The position numbers and the translations under genes were made by a program. DNA of 13,544 nt from positions 1 through 13,544 of the forward strand of contig JAIMZO010000018.1 in NCBI GenBank assembly GCA_020054965.1, read 5' to 3'. This stretch comes from Spirochaeta sp. (GTDB lineage: Bacteria > Spirochaetota > Spirochaetia > Sphaerochaetales > Sphaerochaetaceae). A model generated the notes under the pieces. That model saw nothing but the letters and a program-made list of their open reading frames with translations. It was not told where the DNA came from and did not search any database. Shown piece by piece: positions 1-7,826 of this stretch. How positions within the stretch are numbered: position 1 is the first letter of the stretch; each line of letters begins with the position of its first letter.

Positions 1-2
1 GT

Positions 3-617
3 GGTGCAACGGACATCATGATGCACACAATGGAGCGTTACTTCATCGTTGGTGATACCATGGATCTGACTGATGAGATTGCCGAAGGCTTGCTTAGGAC
101 GGTAGTCAAAGCTGCACTCATCCTGAAAGATCACAATGACGATTATGATGCACGTGCAAACATCATGTGGGCCAGCAGCCTCTCACATAATGGCTTGACC
201 GGGGCAGGAAACGAATCCCGTGGTGATTGGGCTCCACACCAGTTGGAGCATGAGATGGGTGGCATGTTTGATGTAGCCCACGGTGCTGGACTTGCCGCAA
301 TATGGGACAGCTGGGCACGTTATGTCTATAAGCAAAAGCCTGAGCGGTTTGCCAAGTTCGGCAGTGCTGTATTTGGTATGGAGAGAACCAACGATGCCGA
401 AGCAGATGCTTTGAAAGCCATAGGGCAGGTCAAGAGCTTCTTCAAGAGCATTTCCATGCCTACCAACTTCCGTGAATTGGGAATTTCCCCCACTGAAAAA
501 CAGATAGACGAGATGACTCTGAAAGCTACCTTCTTCGGCAAAAGGACCTTGGGTGATTTCCTTGTCTTGGGAGCAAAGGAGATCAAGGATATCTATATGG
601 ATGCCAACCAGGGTTAG
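3..617 (+). CDS. Iron-containing alcohol dehydrogenase (butanol dehydrogenase type), 3' part
   Basis: This is the C-terminal part of a group III iron-containing alcohol dehydrogenase, a cytoplasmic enzyme that interconverts aldehydes and alcohols with NAD(P)H. About 204 codons are visible; the family is usually near 385-390 residues, so about half lies left of the window. The reading frame is open from base 3, and the ATG at 18 is internal. Metal ligands expected for the family are all seen: Asp (12-14) and His (24-26) in the motif TDIMMH, His (237-239) in PHQLEH, and His (279-281) in AHGAG. The spacing matches YqhD/BDH-type enzymes. The gene is the only one on the plus strand. Its TAG at 615-617 overlaps the stop of the gene converging from the right. 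Substrate and cofactor cannot be fixed from this half; butanol dehydrogenase is the best family match. Confidence 0.9.
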   Translation, partial: GATDIMMHTMERYFIVGDTMDLTDEIAEGLLRTVVKAALILKDHNDDYDARANIMWASSLSHNGLTGAGNESRGDWAPHQLEHEMGGMFDVAHGAGLAAIWDSWARYVYKQKPERFAKFGSAVFGMERTNDAEADALKAIGQVKSFFKSISMPTNFRELGISPTEKQIDEMTLKATFFGKRTLGDFLVLGAKEIKDIYMDANQG

Positions 618-1594
618 GTATCTCTCTCCCAAAGATGGAGCAACAAGTACTGTTCAAGTGTGCGGTGGGGACCTTTTCGATCAGTTTCCCGCCGCATTCT
701 TGCCAGTGCATTCCTCCTCAGGAATGAGCGATACAACCGAACAACCGGCAAGGTATCCTCACCAGGTCCTTCGAGTCGTTGATCCGGTCTGAGATTCAGC
801 AGCTCGGCTGCTTCACTTCGGCTTACCACACTTTCCTTATGGGAATCCATCAATGTCTCAAGCTTTCTCTGCTGTTCATAGCTGAGAGAGAACAGGAACT
901 CATTGAGTGCGTATACCACTACATCCTGGCTTCCTTGTTCCTCGAGAAACACATGCCAACGCTGGTCCAGCTGCATTGACAGCTGCAACAGTTCAACGGT
1001 ACCAAGCAACGTTCCAAGCATGGGTACAAGGGAGTTTCTTGCTTCCCAGAGTTGTTGCAGCAACGGTGCAAACACTCCAATCTCTGCAGGTAAACGATTT
1101 TCCCACATGGTAATCAGTTCCCGGCTTGCCTTCCCTACCCAAGCCTCATCCCCTGCACTATCGCCTATGATGGAAATATACAGATCCTCAGCCATCAAGG
1201 AAAACAGACAGGCATGGTACTGAGAGAGTACAGCTTCCTTATACGCAGCAAGGCAGGATTTGTTTTCTGTGATCCTTAGAAGAAAACCATAGAGATGCAA
1301 CTTGGCAATGGAGAAGGAACGCCCCAGTGATGCCTTCACCGGAAGATTGATTACTTCCTCAATACCCTGATTGGTCAATTTGGAAGCCAAGGTCTGCCGA
1401 TTGCGACCCTCTATAGAGATTCCTAGATCATAATCCAGCGAACTCGATCGTTCCACAATGCCTGCAAGGGTATGCAAATCGTCTCTCTTGGATTTCAGCA
1501 ATGAAGCAAGTGATGTATCCATTGTATCGAGCACAGACTGACATGCGTCAAGCAATACCAACTCAACAGCTGAAAAAGCACTCTTATCACTCAT
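614..1594 (-). CDS. Helical protein of unknown function, 326 aa
   Basis: I do not recognise this protein. It is 326 residues long, predicted cytoplasmic (no signal peptide or hydrophobic membrane segment), leucine-rich and probably almost all alpha-helical. The C-terminal 50 residues are strongly basic and Arg-rich (FLRRNALARMRRETDRK), which could bind nucleic acid or another acidic surface, but no known DNA-binding motif is evident. The ATG at 1594-1592 is preceded by a weak purine-rich site (AGGTAGG). The gene lies downstream of the terminator that ends the ATPase operon and has its own promoter-like sequence, so it is probably a separate transcription unit. Its TAA (616-614) overlaps the stop of the convergent alcohol dehydrogenase. 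The length, unbroken frame and the absence of a competing reading on the other strand support a real gene; function is open. Confidence 0.8.
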   Translation of the reverse strand: MSDKSAFSAVELVLLDACQSVLDTMDTSLASLLKSKRDDLHTLAGIVERSSSLDYDLGISIEGRNRQTLASKLTNQGIEEVINLPVKASLGRSFSIAKLHLYGFLLRITENKSCLAAYKEAVLSQYHACLFSLMAEDLYISIIGDSAGDEAWVGKASRELITMWENRLPAEIGVFAPLLQQLWEARNSLVPMLGTLLGTVELLQLSMQLDQRWHVFLEEQGSQDVVVYALNEFLFSLSYEQQRKLETLMDSHKESVVSRSEAAELLNLRPDQRLEGPGEDTLPVVRLYRSFLRRNALARMRRETDRKGPHRTLEQYLLLHLWERDT

Positions 1595-1627
1595 GTAAAG
1601 AAACCTACCTACACAATGAGATGCCTC

Positions 1628-1656
1628 ACCATAGGATGGAACGAGGGAAATGTCCA
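1628..1656 (-). promoter_or_regulatory. Putative sigma70-type promoter for the 614-1594 gene
   Basis: On the minus strand, TGGACA (1656-1651, five of six matches to the -35 consensus) and TATGGT (1633-1628, four of six to the -10 consensus) are separated by exactly 17 bp. This lies between the terminator of the ATPase operon and the start codon at 1594, giving a 5' leader of about 25-30 nt. It is a prediction from consensus and spacing only. Confidence 0.4.
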
Positions 1657-1664
1657 GCGCAATG

Positions 1665-1693
1665 AAAAAGCACCCTCGTCCAGAGAGTGCTTT
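1665..1693 (-). terminator. Rho-independent terminator closing the V-ATPase/Usp/EIIA operon
   Basis: Read on the minus strand, AAAGCAC (1693-1687) pairs with GTGCTTT (1673-1667). An inner 3-bp extension (GAG/CTC) follows beyond one mismatch, closing on a 5-nt loop, and two further T residues extend the T-run (TTTTT at 1669-1665). It starts 22 nt after the EIIA stop codon. The stem is short and of modest GC content, so termination may be partial. Confidence 0.6.
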
Positions 1694-1714
1694 CCAATGG
1701 TTTCAACGGTACCT

Positions 1715-2167
1715 CTATTCCATGAATAGGCGTACCACCTCATCACTATCCCTGGCTTGTTCAAGCATTCGCCTAAAGACCTGGCTTGTACAGCTGCGGG
1801 CAATGGAAGCGAGCAGTTCAACATGTGCTGAAGCTTCCTTTGAAGGAGCCAATACCAAGAAAAAGATCCGGCTCTTCTGGCCATCCGGTGCATCAAACTC
1901 AACAGGCAATCTGCTTATACCAATCACAAGTGAGACATGTTCTACCACATCACTCTTGGCGTGCGGAATGGCTATCCCATTCCCGATGCCGGTGGAGCCA
2001 AGACTCTCCCTATCGAGGACAGCGTTCAAGACAGCTTGAAACTGCTCAGATGAATACCCTTTTGCCTTTGCCATCACTTCTACAAGTTCCGTGATCACAC
2101 CCTGCTTATCGGTGTGCATGAGGGGCACTTTCACCAAATTCCTGTCCAATACATCCAGTACATTCAT
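1715..2167 (-). CDS. PTS EIIA type-2 (fructose/nitrogen-type) domain protein
   Basis: This is a single-domain EIIA of the fructose/mannitol/PtsN family, a cytoplasmic phosphocarrier that accepts phosphate on a histidine from HPr-like proteins. The 150-residue length is right for a lone domain. The active-site signature STGIGNGIAIPHAKSD is intact, with His69 as the phospho-acceptor. The ATG at 2167 is chosen over one 45 bp upstream because AAGGAG sits 6 nt before it, and the longer version would reach back into the upstream gene; the result is a 10-bp gap after the universal stress gene. No EIIB, EIIC or sugar-metabolism gene is nearby, so it is more likely a regulatory PtsN-like protein than part of a sugar transporter. 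As the last gene before the terminator it is probably co-transcribed with the V-type ATPase. A regulatory role on the ATPase is an inference. Confidence 0.88.
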   Translation of the reverse strand: MNVLDVLDRNLVKVPLMHTDKQGVITELVEVMAKAKGYSSEQFQAVLNAVLDRESLGSTGIGNGIAIPHAKSDVVEHVSLVIGISRLPVEFDAPDGQKSRIFFLVLAPSKEASAHVELLASIARSCTSQVFRRMLEQARDSDEVVRLFME

Positions 2168-2173
2168 GCAAAG

Positions 2174-2179
2174 CTCCTT
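2174..2179 (-). promoter_or_regulatory. Shine-Dalgarno site that decides the EIIA start
   Basis: AAGGAG lies 6 nt before the ATG at 2167 and overlaps the TAA stop codon of the universal stress gene (2180-2178). This fixes the EIIA start and suggests that ribosomes finishing the stress gene re-initiate on EIIA. Confidence 0.75.
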
Positions 2180-2660
2180 ATGCTTCAAACTCCAGCCAGA
2201 TATCGTCATCATCCCTGACTACCAGTACAGGGCAAGGGGAGGTACGCAGCATCCTGTCAGTCTCACTGGCAAGCTCCTCGCGTCGGGAACGGATATCAGT
2301 AACCCCTCCGAGCACCAGCAAATCTGCCTTTGTAGACTTCAACAACTCTTTCATCACTACGTGCACAGTACCTTCCAGTTTTACCGTTTCTATGAGTACT
2401 TGCTTCTGCTGGGCTAAACGGGAAGCATGCCGTAGATACCTGTCAGCATCCAATTGTAGGTCGCGTTGGTACTCATCACGTTCCACTGTCACGAATATGC
2501 CTGCCTTGACCAATTCGCTCAAGGCTCTGGTATTCACAACATACGCGGCGGTCAGTTTTGCATCGTGTTTCTCGGCCAGCTTGATGCCATACATGATTGC
2601 TGTCATCGAACTTTCGGAGCCATCGAGATACACGACAATCTGCTTAAATGGAACTCCCAT
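2178..2660 (-). CDS. Universal stress protein (UspA family)
   Basis: A single-domain universal stress protein of 160 residues, the usual size for the family. Visible family features are the N-terminal beta strand with VVYLDGSESS (Asp13) and the final strand SPCPVLVVRD. The region that in ATP-binding members carries G-x2-G-x9-G-S/T reads LGGVTDIRSRREELASETD (residues 117-135) and lacks the second and third glycines, so classical ATP binding is doubtful. The ATG at 2660 has GGGAGG 5 nt upstream and lies inside the end of subunit D, overlapping it by 17 bp, so translation is probably coupled to that of the ATPase. Family members usually dimerise and act in stress survival or bind to transporters. 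A specific role with the ATPase is inferred from position only. Confidence 0.88.
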   Translation of the reverse strand: MGVPFKQIVVYLDGSESSMTAIMYGIKLAEKHDAKLTAAYVVNTRALSELVKAGIFVTVERDEYQRDLQLDADRYLRHASRLAQQKQVLIETVKLEGTVHVVMKELLKSTKADLLVLGGVTDIRSRREELASETDRMLRTSPCPVLVVRDDDDIWLEFEA

Positions 2661-3345
2661 GCAAACCTCCCTGTGGTTTCATCGTATCATCATCTTCTGA
2701 AGTGGTCAAAGCCTGGAGGGCTGCCTTGGCATTCTCCATCCTATCCTTCACTACTTTCAGCAGGATAAAATTCTCCCGCTCCTGCTCCTCAATGCGGGAA
2801 CGCATCCATGCGATGGTCTCCTTGTTCTCCGGGATGACTATCTTTTCCAGTGCATTGACCTTCTTGATGGTCTTCTTTACTTCCTTGGCCAATCTCATGA
2901 TGGATACTTTAAGCTCGGCAAGCCTTCCCATCAACTGCAATGTCGTCCGATACCGATCGATCGACAACTCGCTCAGGATACTGGTATCCTCACTGCTGAA
3001 GTAGGGACTGTGATCAGAGAATGAGGTATCGACCTTGGGAACCGTAACCCCCATGACTCTCCTTGAGCCCAATTCAATGGAATAGTCGATATTGACGGCT
3101 CCTGCAAGATTGCCTACCCTGAGCCTGCCCATCTGCATGATTGCATCACTCAGTGATTTCTGTGCCTCACCCAATGCATGAACAACCCTACCCTCATAAT
3201 CAACTGCTTGGTCCACAAGTGTCAGAAGCTCAACAATGAGTATGGACCGTTTCTGGTCCAGCAACTCATAGCCAAGCTGGGCAAACTTGAGATCTTCACT
3301 GAGTTTGAGCAAATTGCTCCGGGTAGGAGCAAGTGTGGTATTCAA
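2644..3345 (-). CDS. atpD: V-type ATP synthase subunit D (central rotor shaft)
   Basis: Subunit D is the coiled-coil axle that turns inside the A3B3 head, equivalent in role to F-type gamma. The 233 residues are slightly longer than many family members (about 200-225). The conserved N-terminal motif PTRSNLLKL and the long N- and C-terminal helices flanking a short central beta region (about residues 75-120) are present; the last about 20 residues are hydrophilic and probably disordered. The start is a TTG at 3345-3343, chosen because AGGAGG lies just upstream (4-nt spacing) and the conserved PTR motif follows at once; no ATG fits. The gene begins 8 bp after the subunit B stop and its 3' end overlaps the universal stress gene by 17 bp. 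Confidence 0.95.
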   Translation of the reverse strand: MNTTLAPTRSNLLKLSEDLKFAQLGYELLDQKRSILIVELLTLVDQAVDYEGRVVHALGEAQKSLSDAIMQMGRLRVGNLAGAVNIDYSIELGSRRVMGVTVPKVDTSFSDHSPYFSSEDTSILSELSIDRYRTTLQLMGRLAELKVSIMRLAKEVKKTIKKVNALEKIVIPENKETIAWMRSRIEEQERENFILLKVVKDRMENAKAALQALTTSEDDDTMKPQGGLHGSSI

Positions 3346-3353
3346 AACCCCTC

Positions 3354-4775
3354 CTATCTGCCGTAATGTTCGGCAATCTCCTCATCGGTGAGACGCTGCA
3401 ACTCCTCGGATGGCAGTTTTCCCAGAGCCTCCCAACCAAGATCGAGCGTCTGCTCAATACTTCTGTCCTCATCGAACCGTTGGTTCACAAACCGCTTCTC
3501 AAAAAAGTTCCCAAATTCAAGGTACTGCTGGTCGAGTGTGGTCAACTCCTCTTCCCCGATAACCGAAGCAAGGTTCTGCACATCCTTCACATGACTGTAG
3601 GAGGCAAAAAGCTGGTTGGCAAGGTGGGGATGGTCGTCCCTGGTCATGCCTTCACCGATACCGTCCTTCATCAGACGGGAAAGAGAAGGAAGACAGTTGA
3701 TCGGTGGATAAAGTCCCCTTTCCTGCATCCCTCGCTCAAATACAATCTGCCCCTCGGTGATGTAGCCGGTCAAATCAGGCACAGGGTGGCTGATATCATC
3801 GTTGGGCATTGAAAGAATCGGCAACTGTGTTATGGAACCAGAGCGCCCGCTGATCTTCCCGGAACGTTCATAAATCTCAGCAAGATTGGAGTACAAGTAG
3901 CCTGGATACCCTTTTCTCGAGGGAATCTCCCCACGCATGGTTCCAATCTCTCTCAGTGACTCACAGTAGTTGGTCATATCGGTCATGATCACCAATACCT
4001 GCTTCCCTTTGTCAAAAGCCAGATGCTCAGCAAGGGTCAGGGCTGTCTTGGGGGTAATGGTTCGCTCAATGGAAGGGTCATCCGCCAAGGAGAGGAAGAG
4101 AGCAACGTTATCCAATACTCCGGTCTCCTCAAAGCTGTCAATGAAGAAACGGGCAACGTCATACTTGACCCCCATGGCTGCAAAGACTATGCAAAAATCC
4201 CCTTCACTTCCCCGAACTTTTGCCTGACGGGCAATCTGCGCGGCTAGTTGGTTATGGTCCAAACCGTTCCCACTGAAAATGGGAAGCTTCTGGCCTTGGA
4301 TCAAGGTTGTCATTCCATCAATGACAGACATACCGGTCTGGATGAAATCCCTGGGATACTCACGAGCTGTTGGATTGATCGGTTCCCCGTTCACGTCCCG
4401 TTCAGCGAATCCGTGTACGGTCCCTGAACCGTCCCTGCTCTTGCCCAAACCGTTCATAACCCGACCAAGCATCTGCTCGGAAACCGGCAAGGTGAGAGGC
4501 TCACCCATGAACCGCATTCCGGTACCGGGAAGTGTCAGGTTGTCAGTCCCCTCGAAGACCTGGACTACAACCACCTCATCACTGGTATCGAGTACCTGAC
4601 CGGAACGACGCTTGCCATCAGGGGTGACAACCTCAACCAGTTCCCCAAAACCCACCGGATGGGTATTGCGCATATATACAAGCGGTCCATCAATCCTGCT
4701 TGCCCCTCGGTACTCCCTACCGCTGAGCAACCTGCGATCACTCTGGGCCATCAAGGATTCATTGCTAGTTTTCAT
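3354..4775 (-). CDS. atpB: V-type ATP synthase subunit B (non-catalytic head subunit)
   Basis: Subunit B alternates with A in the soluble A3B3 head and contributes to each catalytic site at the interface. With the start at 4775 it has 473 residues, typical for bacterial V/A-type enzymes. The P-loop position reads FSGNGLDHN (residues 167-175) and lacks the GKT/S signature, as expected for B. SLSR (Arg367) provides the arginine finger, and [20 protein letters not shown] is strongly conserved. The ATG at 4775 is preferred over one 21 bp upstream because GGGAGG lies 5 nt before it. The gene overlaps the end of subunit A by 11 bp, so A and B, needed in equal amounts, are likely translationally coupled. 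Confidence 0.97.
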   Translation of the reverse strand: MKTSNESLMAQSDRRLLSGREYRGASRIDGPLVYMRNTHPVGFGELVEVVTPDGKRRSGQVLDTSDEVVVVQVFEGTDNLTLPGTGMRFMGEPLTLPVSEQMLGRVMNGLGKSRDGSGTVHGFAERDVNGEPINPTAREYPRDFIQTGMSVIDGMTTLIQGQKLPIFSGNGLDHNQLAAQIARQAKVRGSEGDFCIVFAAMGVKYDVARFFIDSFEETGVLDNVALFLSLADDPSIERTITPKTALTLAEHLAFDKGKQVLVIMTDMTNYCESLREIGTMRGEIPSRKGYPGYLYSNLAEIYERSGKISGRSGSITQLPILSMPNDDISHPVPDLTGYITEGQIVFERGMQERGLYPPINCLPSLSRLMKDGIGEGMTRDDHPHLANQLFASYSHVKDVQNLASVIGEEELTTLDQQYLEFGNFFEKRFVNQRFDEDRSIEQTLDLGWEALGKLPSEELQRLTDEEIAEHYGR

Positions 4776-6543
4776 AAATTCCTCCCATCTGGTCAATGGA
4801 GCGTTCTAGCCGTAGCTGGATCTTGTCAATGACCTCAAGCTCATCTCCCCTGACGGTAAGACGCATTCTTGCCATCTCCTGGACGGCACGAAGCCTCCTT
4901 ATCTTTACCATTGGGACTCCCTTGTTGATCGCTTCCAGGCCCTTATCATAGTAGGCAAGGATTACCGAGAGCATCTTCACCTGTTTCTCCACTGAGCAGT
5001 ATCGGTCTACTTCATCAAAGGCGTTTTGCTGCAGGAAAGCGGTCTTGAACAAAGAACACACTTCCAGGATGAAATTCTGGGTATCGGGAAGGGCATCGGG
5101 GCCAACAAGCTTGACAATCTGCTGCAGTCGCACTTCCTTCTGCAATAGATCCATGATCCTAAGCCTGTTCTCGTGCCAAGCTCCCTCACTGTGGTCATTC
5201 CACCACTGTTTCACATCACCAAGATATTCACTATAGGAGTCCAACCAGCTGATGGCAGGATAGTGACGGCTGCTTGCAAGCTGTCTATCCAACCCCCAGA
5301 AGCAACGTACGAATCGCTTTGTGTGCTGGGTTACCGGCTCCGAGAAATCACCACCGGGAGGGCTTACGGCACCGATGATGGAGACCGAACCATCGCTTCC
5401 AGAAAGATTTCGCATATACCCTGCCCGTTCATAGAACTGCGCAATACGGGTAGGCAGGTAGGCCGGGAACCCTTCCTCAGCCGGCATCTCTTCCATGCGT
5501 CCGCTGAGTTCGCGCAGTGCTTCGGCCCAACGACTGGTTGAGTCAGCCATAATCGCCACATGATATCCTTGGTCACGATAATACTCAGCCATCGTTATAC
5601 CCGTATAGATACTCGCTTCACGGGCACTTACCGGCATATTGGAAGTATTGGCGATAAGGATGGTCCGCTCCATCAGAGACTGTCCGGTCCGGGGATCCAC
5701 GAGGAGCGGGAATTCCCTCAATACATCGGTCATTTCGTTCCCGCGCTCACCACAACCTATGTATACAATGATATCCGCATCACACCACTGGGCAATGGAA
5801 TGCTGTGTCATGGTCTTTCCGGTACCAAACCCCCCAGGGATTGCTACCGTTCCGCCTTTTGCGAGAGGGAACAGGGTATCAATAACCCTAAGGCCGGTAA
5901 CCAATGGTTGTTTCAAGGGAAGACGGCTATCTACCGGACGGGGCAACCTGATCGGCCACTTCTGTACCATGGTAAGTTTCTGTTGTTTTCCATCTGGCAA
6001 GACCAGGGTCGCTATAACCTCATCTACCGTATAGGAACCAGGGGGAGCAATTTCACTGAGTATTGCCTCCTGGTACTGGGGAGGTATGATGATCCTGTGC
6101 TGGATCCTGCTGGTCTCTTCCACTGTAGCGATGACCATACCTGCATGGACACTCGTCCCTGCCTCAACAACCGGAGCAAACTCCCACTGCTTTCCATGGT
6201 CTACCGGATCATAGGAAAGACCACGTGAGATGAATGCCCCACTGGCCTCCATGAGCTTTTCCAAGGGTCGCTGAATACCATCATAGATGGTACCGATAAG
6301 CCCGGGGCCCAACTCGACGCTGAGACTCATACCACTTCCATAGACGTTGTCTCCCGGGCAGATACCAGTTGCATCCTCGTACACCTGGACAGTAGCCTGA
6401 CCGTCATAGAGTTTGACTACTTCCCCGACCAGTTGCTGTTCACCGACTCGGACCATTTCCATCATCATGGCATCAGTGATATCCTTGACAATGAGGACCG
6501 GTCCATTTACTCGTTTGACACGTCCGATTATTCTTTCTTTCAT
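4765..6543 (-). CDS. atpA: V-type ATP synthase subunit A (catalytic head subunit)
   Basis: The catalytic subunit of the cytoplasmic A3B3 head, which hydrolyses or makes ATP. It has 592 residues, normal for the family. The N-terminal beta-barrel is followed by the A-specific non-homologous insert (roughly residues 115-195) and the nucleotide-binding domain. That domain carries the Walker A motif GGFGTGKT (237-244, Lys243), the catalytic glutamate in GERGNE (Glu266) and the Walker B strand HVAIMAD (Asp334) followed by [12 protein letters not shown] helical C-terminal domain completes it. All key residues are present. The ATG overlaps the subunit E stop as ATGA (6543-6540), with AGGA a short distance upstream. 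Confidence 0.98.
   Translation of the reverse strand: MKERIIGRVKRVNGPVLIVKDITDAMMMEMVRVGEQQLVGEVVKLYDGQATVQVYEDATGICPGDNVYGSGMSLSVELGPGLIGTIYDGIQRPLEKLMEASGAFISRGLSYDPVDHGKQWEFAPVVEAGTSVHAGMVIATVEETSRIQHRIIIPPQYQEAILSEIAPPGSYTVDEVIATLVLPDGKQQKLTMVQKWPIRLPRPVDSRLPLKQPLVTGLRVIDTLFPLAKGGTVAIPGGFGTGKTMTQHSIAQWCDADIIVYIGCGERGNEMTDVLREFPLLVDPRTGQSLMERTILIANTSNMPVSAREASIYTGITMAEYYRDQGYHVAIMADSTSRWAEALRELSGRMEEMPAEEGFPAYLPTRIAQFYERAGYMRNLSGSDGSVSIIGAVSPPGGDFSEPVTQHTKRFVRCFWGLDRQLASSRHYPAISWLDSYSEYLGDVKQWWNDHSEGAWHENRLRIMDLLQKEVRLQQIVKLVGPDALPDTQNFILEVCSLFKTAFLQQNAFDEVDRYCSVEKQVKMLSVILAYYDKGLEAINKGVPMVKIRRLRAVQEMARMRLTVRGDELEVIDKIQLRLERSIDQMGGIYEN
4781..4786 (-). promoter_or_regulatory. Shine-Dalgarno site that decides the subunit B start
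   Basis: GGGAGG, 5 nt before the ATG at 4775, lies within the last codons of subunit A (Met-Gly-Gly-Ile). The alternative ATG at 4796 would place this site inside the coding region and has no comparable site in front. Confidence 0.7.
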
Positions 6544-7136
6544 GTATGTTCCTGAATCATTGACCTTACGACGCGGTCGAACCGTCTGAGACGGATTTCA
6601 ACCTGGTTGTTGAACGAAATCGTATCGTCCATGGAGGAAACAATCACACCGAGGCCTTGCACTGGTTTTGGATCGATGTGCAAGGTAATCTTCGCACCGG
6701 TTGCTTTCTGGACCAAGGAAGCAGCTTCCTTGAGATGTTCCTCTGTCACGGGACATTGACGAGAGAAGGCGACCTTGGCTTCCTTGAGGTCCAGACCGAT
6801 TGCAGCCTCTGCAATCCAAGTGCTCAGATGCTGGGCTACCTTTTTTGCATCTAGCAGCGAGGCTACACGCCGGAGTACCTGCTGGTAGCTCTCATCAATC
6901 TGCCTGAGATTGGCTTTCCGCTTCGCACTTGCGAGATTGGCCTGCTTCTTCAACTCAATATTCCTGAGTTTCTGCTCGTGGTCCTTTCTCAGGGAGGCTA
7001 GTTCCCGCTCAATCTTGAGGTGTGCTTCCTCGGCAATGCGCGCAGCTTGTCGTTGGGCATCTTCAAGCTTCTTCCGAGCATTCTGCTCCGCCTGTTCCAA
7101 GATACCTGAAAGCAATCGGTTGTCAGTTGTTTCCAT
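6540..7136 (-). CDS. atpE: V-type ATP synthase subunit E (peripheral stalk)
   Basis: Subunit E forms the peripheral stator stalks with the small G/H-like subunit, linking head to membrane subunit I. The 198 residues show the expected two parts. The N-terminal half (about residues 8-85) is a long charged Ala/Glu/Lys/Arg-rich coiled coil. The C-terminal globular domain ends with the conserved type of segment GLGVIVSSMDDTISFNNQVE before the terminal helix. The ATG at 7136 follows the subunit F stop by 11 bp, and a purine-rich GGATGAG overlaps that stop. Its end overlaps subunit A by 4 bp. E precedes A here, with F before E, which differs from the E-C-F-A-B-D order of other bacteria. Confidence 0.93.
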   Translation of the reverse strand: METTDNRLLSGILEQAEQNARKKLEDAQRQAARIAEEAHLKIERELASLRKDHEQKLRNIELKKQANLASAKRKANLRQIDESYQQVLRRVASLLDAKKVAQHLSTWIAEAAIGLDLKEAKVAFSRQCPVTEEHLKEAASLVQKATGAKITLHIDPKPVQGLGVIVSSMDDTISFNNQVEIRLRRFDRVVRSMIQEHT

Positions 7137-7147
7137 ACGAACTCATC

Positions 7148-7450
7148 CTACAATGCAACCCCAATCGCTTTATTAACGAGGGCACGCAAATCTGTGCCAC
7201 TCTCCTTTGATCGGGGGGAAGGGATCTCGACAACAAGCGGGAAAGATTCAGAGAATAGGAATCGGTCCACTATGGGCCTGATCATATTTGCAACCTCATC
7301 AGTGATGATGATGATGCCATTCTGCGAATCATCCACCGCCTTGTCCCAGGCACGCTTTGCCTGTTGTGCATTTGTCGCCTGCATGCCGAATACACCAACC
7401 AGGGAGAACCCGAGTACGGTATCTTCGTCACCGATGACAAAATATTTCAT
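7148..7450 (-). CDS. atpF: V-type ATP synthase subunit F (central stalk)
   Basis: Subunit F binds the side of subunit D in the central stalk and helps to regulate ATPase activity. At 100 residues it is the normal size. Visible features are the first strand and loop KYFVIGDEDTVLGFSLVG, the central strand NGIIIITDEVA and the conserved FPLVVEIPSP loop before the C-terminal helix, all of the Rossmann-like F fold. The ATG at 7450 lies 3 bp after the proteolipid stop, with GGAAAGG upstream. Being between K and E is unusual; F more often sits next to C and A. Confidence 0.94.
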   Translation of the reverse strand: MKYFVIGDEDTVLGFSLVGVFGMQATNAQQAKRAWDKAVDDSQNGIIIITDEVANMIRPIVDRFLFSESFPLVVEIPSPRSKESGTDLRALVNKAIGVAL

Positions 7451-7453
7451 TGG

Positions 7454-7801
7454 TTATACCTTTCCGAGGATCATCAAACTGGTGATGAACCCAAAGACAA
7501 CCAGACCTTCAGCAAGAGCGATGAAGATCAAAGCCTGGCTTGCAATCTCAGGACGCTCACTGATGGCACCCATGGCAGCGCTACCAACCTTGCCAATAGC
7601 AGAACCTGCAGCTAAAGCACCTAATCCAAATGCAAGTGCAGCACTGAAACAGACCAGAGCGAGGTTGTAGTCTCCACTACTGGCAGCCTCTGTGGTTGCC
7701 GCATAGGCACTGGGAGCGAAGATGAAGCCGCTGGCAAGCAACAAGAGTGCTGTTGCCACAAAGGTCATCGATACTTTTCTTCTGAATGCGATGTTGGTCA
7801 T
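7454..7801 (-). CDS. atpK: V-type ATP synthase subunit K (proteolipid, c-ring)
   Basis: The membrane proteolipid that forms the rotating ring and carries ions. The 115-residue precursor begins with a signal-peptide-like segment (basic start, hydrophobic residues 11-30, probable cleavage after AYA at 34). A single hairpin follows: helix 1 about 47-72, helix 2 about 88-113, joined by a polar loop SERPE. The essential carboxylate is Glu98 in IALAEGLVVFG. This architecture resembles the Thermus proteolipid rather than the duplicated four-helix Enterococcus NtpK. The usual sodium-ligand Gln position in helix 1 appears to be Ile69, and Gly follows Glu98, which favours protons, though this is inferred from alignment by eye. 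The ATG has a very strong GAGGAGGG site 7 nt upstream, fitting the high copy number needed. Confidence 0.95.
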   Translation of the reverse strand: MTNIAFRRKVSMTFVATALLLLASGFIFAPSAYAATTEAASSGDYNLALVCFSAALAFGLGALAAGSAIGKVGSAAMGAISERPEIASQALIFIALAEGLVVFGFITSLMILGKV

Positions 7802-7808
7802 ACTGTGA

Positions 7809-7816
7809 CCCTCCTC
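7809..7816 (-). promoter_or_regulatory. Unusually strong Shine-Dalgarno site for the proteolipid gene
   Basis: GAGGAGGG, 7 nt before the subunit K ATG, is among the best ribosome-binding sites of the operon. It sits in one of the few real gaps (25 bp) of the cluster. Stronger initiation would fit the several-fold higher copy number of the ring subunit. Confidence 0.6.
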
Positions 7817-7826
7817 AAAAAATTCA

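Noticed and set aside
1609..1902. 97-codon minus-strand frame overlapping EIIA
   Set aside because: It runs through the operon terminator and lies in another frame of the EIIA gene, which has the intact active-site signature.
4775..4796. Upstream ATG of subunit B adding seven residues
   Set aside because: The downstream ATG at 4775 has GGGAGG at ideal spacing, whereas the upstream one has no good site.
5560..6228. 222-codon open frame on the plus strand
   Set aside because: It is the complement of the Walker A region of subunit A and has no independent ribosome site or domain.
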